NCBI GenBank assembly: GCA_900555195.1
Contig: USKC01000081.1
Coordinates: forward strand, 1 to 10,788
Source of the DNA: an uncultured Lachnospiraceae bacterium
Lineage (GTDB): Bacteria > Bacillota > Clostridia > Lachnospirales > Lachnospiraceae
Length of the DNA: 10,788 nucleotides
Direction of reading: 5' to 3'
This document shows, one piece after another, positions 7,867 through 10,788 of this stretch. Position 1 is the stretch's first letter. Every line of letters starts with the position of its first letter. The notes under the pieces were generated by a model, which saw nothing but the letters and a program-made list of their open reading frames with translations, was not told the DNA's origin and made no database searches. The translations under genes and the position numbers were made by a program.

Positions 7867-7902
7867 GGGAGGCCGCCTCTGTCAGCGGCCCGTCCCGTTT
7901 TT
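7867..7902. terminator. Second stem-loop with T-run on the plus side
   Basis: GGGA-GGCCGC (7867-7876) pairs with GCGGCC-CG-TCCC (7885-7896), leaving a 2-base bulge and an 8-base loop. TTTTT follows at 7898-7902 on the plus strand, so the classical terminator direction is plus, although no plus-strand gene leads into it. On the minus strand the same A-run comes before the stem, so this may be a bidirectional element or simply a 3'-end stabilising hairpin for the binding-protein message. Confidence 0.45.
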
Positions 7903-7941
7903 CATTATACTTCTTTGTGACCTGCTTTCGCGTCAGTCAGC

Positions 7942-9765
7942 TTATTCTGTTGCAGCAGCTGCTCTTGCGTCAATCAGAGGCTGATACTTCTCGGTATCAA
8001 ACGCTACCAGATCATTCCAACCAAAGCCTTCCAGCTGCGTGCACATATCATCCCACATCTGCTCGAACTCTTCTTCGCTGGTTGCGAATACCATGCGCCA
8101 AGAAGTGTCGCATACCAGATCACCGCACTGGCTGCGGATCAGAGCGATATCAGTAGTGTCGCTTCCAAGAGGGATATTAATATTGGCAACCATGCCAAGC
8201 TGTCCCTGTGCCTCCATGTATTCCACTTCATTTGCAGCACCAAACATTTCGCTCCATTCCGTAGTGGTCTTCGTCTGATTTGCTTCTATGTAAGAAGACC
8301 AAAGAGAAGGATCGTAATATTCTCCTGTATTCGGATTTGTCTCTTGGCTAGCAACAATCCACTGATTGATCAGATCGTTACCATCTGCCCAGAGACCGCC
8401 GCCCAGTTCTTCCGGAACCTGAACGTCCGCAGTGAAACGGTTCATACCATCTTCCGTAAGAGTATAGGTGCCATCGTCGTTAACCGTATAGATCAGTCCT
8501 TCCAGGCTGTTGTGCTGATAGGTCAGCCCTTCCGGAGAAGCCAGCCAATCAAGGAATTCCATAATTCTCAGCTTAGTATCTTCATCAACTGTAGAACCCA
8601 CGCCCCATACACGGCCATCTCCATAGTAGGAGTCAGCGGTCTGGAAGTAGTCCAGTTCTTCTACAGGAACATACATATAGTTCTCTCCGCTCTCGCCGTG
8701 TTCAGGAGTGTTCCAGAAACCATTCTGCCAGTTATACCAGAACAAATATACTCTCTTCTGCTTCATCTTGCTGTCACAAGCGGTGGTCCAGTCCTGGGTA
8801 GCGGAGTCCGGATCTACCAATCCCATCTGGTTTGCCTTGAAGAAGAACTGCAGAGCCTTGTAGTAGCCGCCGTTCTTATCGGTCAAAGGCATGATAGAAT
8901 TATCGCTACCAAGCAGAACAGACTCTTTTACCTGCTGTCCAAACCAGTTAGTAAGCAAGTTCGCATTTTCAATACTGGTTCCGTCCCAGTCCTTCCACAT
9001 GGTGATGGCATAAGCCTGGTCACCCGCAGCATTCGTCGGATATTGCTCCTGAATGTCTGCCAGCATATTCAGAAGGTCGTCCGTGGTCTTCAGTTCAGGA
9101 GCGCCAACACCTACATATACATCCCACGGTACTCTGGGTGCACTAAGCACGTTCTCACCTACAAATGCCGTAGGGCCGTTAGTATTCATGTTACAAGGAA
9201 TCGCATAAATGCTTCCTTCTTCCACGCCTTCCATCGCGCTGTTGAACATATTGATCTGCTCACTGTACTTAGAGAGGTTCTCATAATTGCCCATGATATC
9301 GCCAATATCCATGATAAGTCCTGCATCGATACACTCCTGCATATCCGCATTGTCCAGAATAACGATGTCTCCCAGATCCCCGGATGCAGTACGGGTCTGG
9401 TACAGGGAATCTCCATCACCGGATACCTGAGGGGCGATGATATTCAGAACGATATTGAACTTATCCTTCAGAACCTTTCCGAACCATCCTGGCTGTTCGC
9501 CCTGATAGTTCGCCGCCACATCATAGATCTCTATCACGAGTTCCTCATCATGGGATACCTCAGGCGCGGAGCCAGACGCTTCCGTCGTCTCTGCAGATGC
9601 GCTGTCCGTAGCTGCCGTACCCTCTGCAGCTTCTGAGCCTGCAGCTTCTGTCGCCGCAGCGCTTCCGCTGCTTTCCGTTCCCGTGCTGGAGCCGCAGCCT
9701 GCAAGCACGGTTGACGCCGTCATTACCGCAGTAATGAGCAGGGCCATCAAACGTTTCCTTTTCAT
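7942..9765 (-). CDS. ABC transporter extracellular solute-binding lipoprotein (carbohydrate type)
   Basis: A 607-residue sugar- or oligosaccharide-binding protein anchored to the outer face of the membrane. The N-terminus has a basic start (MKRKR), a hydrophobic stretch and the lipobox LAGC (21-24), so C24 should carry the lipid. Residues 25 to about 72 are a flexible Ser/Thr/Ala/Glu-rich spacer, and the folded domain begins near ELVIEIYDV (75-83). The length exceeds the common 420 residues of family-1 binding proteins but fits the longer LplA/YtcQ-like group that works with LplB/LplC-type permeases. AAGGAGGG (9773-9780) lies 7 bases before the ATG. The permease gene is 109 bases upstream and the xylanase 210 bases downstream on the same strand, which suggests import of xylan-derived oligosaccharides. 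The transporter role is secure; the ligand is inferred from the neighbours only. Confidence 0.93.
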   Translation of the reverse strand: MKRKRLMALLITAVMTASTVLAGCGSSTGTESSGSAAATEAAGSEAAEGTAATDSASAETTEASGSAPEVSHDEELVIEIYDVAANYQGEQPGWFGKVLKDKFNIVLNIIAPQVSGDGDSLYQTRTASGDLGDIVILDNADMQECIDAGLIMDIGDIMGNYENLSKYSEQINMFNSAMEGVEEGSIYAIPCNMNTNGPTAFVGENVLSAPRVPWDVYVGVGAPELKTTDDLLNMLADIQEQYPTNAAGDQAYAITMWKDWDGTSIENANLLTNWFGQQVKESVLLGSDNSIMPLTDKNGGYYKALQFFFKANQMGLVDPDSATQDWTTACDSKMKQKRVYLFWYNWQNGFWNTPEHGESGENYMYVPVEELDYFQTADSYYGDGRVWGVGSTVDEDTKLRIMEFLDWLASPEGLTYQHNSLEGLIYTVNDDGTYTLTEDGMNRFTADVQVPEELGGGLWADGNDLINQWIVASQETNPNTGEYYDPSLWSSYIEANQTKTTTEWSEMFGAANEVEYMEAQGQLGMVANINIPLGSDTTDIALIRSQCGDLVCDTSWRMVFATSEEEFEQMWDDMCTQLEGFGWNDLVAFDTEKYQPLIDARAAAATE

Positions 9766-9811
9766 AAATAAACCCTCCTTTGATAATGTTTATGGTTCAT
9801 AGAAATCCGCC

Positions 9812-9842
9812 TGCCACCGACTGTTCTAATTGCCGGATGGCA
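9812..9842 (-). other. Stem-loop between permease and binding-protein genes
   Basis: TGCCACCG (9812-9819) and CGG-A-TGGCA (9834-9842) pair over 8 bp with one bulged base and a 14-base loop. There is no T-run, so it is not an obvious terminator. A hairpin here could stabilise the downstream binding-protein message relative to the permease message, a usual arrangement in such operons. The function is inferred. Confidence 0.4.
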
Positions 9843-9874
9843 CCCACGTTTTTCCATTTCCATCACCATCGAAA

Positions 9875-10788
9875 TTAACCTTTCACCGCACCGATCATAA
9901 TACCCTTTACAAAATACCGCTGGAAGAACGGGTAAACCAGCAAAATCGGCACTACGACAATTATGGATACCGTCATACGCACACTGGTAGGTGTCTGGCT
10001 GGTGGCCACCGCCGCCGCCATGGATGCGGTGCTGCTCGTATTGGCAAGTCCTGCCAAGGAACTAGCCTGGTTCAGGTACTGATACAGGATGAACTGCAGG
10101 GAATAAAGCTTGGTATCCGTCATCAACAGCAGCGTATCCTGGAAAGCGTTCCACTGGCCTACTGCGGAGAAAATTGCAACTGTCGCCATAATGGGCTTAA
10201 TAACCGGCAGCATCACGCGGAAGAAGATCTTCATGATCCCTGCGCCGTCAATTTCTGCCGCTTCCTGCAGTTCCTTCGGAACGGATTCTACGAAAGTCTT
10301 GGTCAGGATGATATTGAAGGGGGACACGATTGCGGGAAGCACATATCCCCAGAAATTATTTGTCAGATGCAGATTTCTCATGGTCAAGTACCAGGGAATG
10401 ATACCAGCGTTGAAGTACATGGTCGCTACAATCATCCGGTACCAAATCTTCCGGTGCCACATCTTCTCCTGAGTAAACATGAATCCCAGGAATGCGGAGG
10501 CTCCCACCGTTCCGACGGTTCCCAGAACTGTACGAAAAATAGAAATCTTGGCTGCCTGGAACAAGCCGTCAATCTGCAGGGCACTGGCATAATTCTTGAA
10601 ATGGATCCCTTGCGGCCAAAACAGAATCACACCCCTGGCGCTCAAGTCATTGGCACTGATCGTATTAATGAAGAGATAATAAAAAGGATAGATACACACG
10701 ATAGCGCACAGCGCGTAGATCACATAACAGACAGTAGAGAGGGTAATGTCACCCGCGCTGCGGTGCATTTTATGCTTTTGAACTTTTT
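9875..10788 (-). CDS. Carbohydrate ABC transporter permease, LplC/YtcP-type (5' end probably beyond window)
   Basis: A membrane channel subunit of the sugar importer. From the ATG at 10768 it has 297 residues with about six hydrophobic segments: near 12-36, 78-99, 111-129, 139-160, 190-205 and 265-284. The cytoplasmic EAA loop, EAAEIDGAGIMKIFFRVMLP (169-188), contacts the ATPase. The C-terminus FVKGIMIGAVKG (286-297) is typical of this permease type. No ribosome binding site precedes the ATG at 10768, and the frame stays open through the remaining 20 bases (KVQKHK before the ATG). The true start is therefore likely outside the window, and I extend the feature to the edge. A partner LplB-type permease gene is expected just upstream. 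No ATPase gene is visible, so a shared MsmK-type ATPase encoded elsewhere is likely. Confidence 0.93.
   Translation of the reverse strand, partial: KVQKHKMHRSAGDITLSTVCYVIYALCAIVCIYPFYYLFINTISANDLSARGVILFWPQGIHFKNYASALQIDGLFQAAKISIFRTVLGTVGTVGASAFLGFMFTQEKMWHRKIWYRMIVATMYFNAGIIPWYLTMRNLHLTNNFWGYVLPAIVSPFNIILTKTFVESVPKELQEAAEIDGAGIMKIFFRVMLPVIKPIMATVAIFSAVGQWNAFQDTLLLMTDTKLYSLQFILYQYLNQASSLAGLANTSSTASMAAAVATSQTPTSVRMTVSIIVVVPILLVYPFFQRYFVKGIMIGAVKG

Noticed and set aside
8344..9636. A 430-codon plus-strand open frame opposite the solute-binding gene
   Set aside because: It lies wholly antisense to a clear lipoprotein gene with signal peptide and ribosome binding site, and its translation shows no recognisable domain. 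Long antisense frames are common opposite codon-biased genes.
1..10788. CRISPR arrays, insertion sequences, tRNA or rRNA genes, phage or attachment sites
   Set aside because: I saw no regularly spaced repeats, transposase or integrase genes, structural RNA motifs or flanking duplications on either strand.

Overview
The window looks like a carbohydrate-utilisation locus from a Gram-positive gut-type bacterium, most likely a Clostridia / Lachnospiraceae member. This is inferred from strong AGGAGG-type ribosome binding sites, a lipobox-bearing solute-binding lipoprotein, an LplC/YtcP-type sugar permease, moderate GC, and a regulator plus signal-less glycosidases arranged around an importer. No taxonomic marker gene is present, so the assignment is tentative.

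Layout from left to right. An AraC-family regulator (minus strand) runs off the left edge, with its GTG start at 749. A 126-base divergent control region follows. Two plus-strand genes come next: a GH29 alpha-L-fucosidase-type enzyme (876-2339) and a 737-residue protein with a probable N-terminal beta-sandwich and C-terminal alpha/alpha-barrel that I cannot assign to a named family (2415-4628). A perfect 14-bp inverted repeat sits in the convergent gap at 4657-4690. From there everything is on the minus strand and is read from the right: an LplC-type ABC permease (9875 to the right edge), a large lipoprotein solute-binding protein (7942-9765), and a two-domain enzyme, N-terminal GH10 endo-xylanase plus C-terminal right-handed beta-helix resembling GH120 beta-xylosidase (4738-7731). 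Two stem-loops and a possible weak promoter separate the binding protein from the xylanase.

How the parts may work together (inference). The lipoprotein and permease, together with a partner permease probably encoded just beyond the right edge and an ATPase encoded elsewhere, import oligosaccharides. None of the three enzymes has a signal peptide, so imported oligosaccharides would be taken apart in the cytoplasm: xylan backbone by the GH10/GH120 fusion, terminal L-fucose or a related L-sugar by the GH29 enzyme, and an unknown linkage by the 737-residue protein. The AraC regulator, divergent from the fucosidase gene, is the obvious candidate sensor. The most interesting items are the GH10-GH120 fusion, which joins endo- and exo-acting xylan catalytic sites in one cytoplasmic chain, and the unassigned alpha/alpha-barrel protein paired with a fucosidase.
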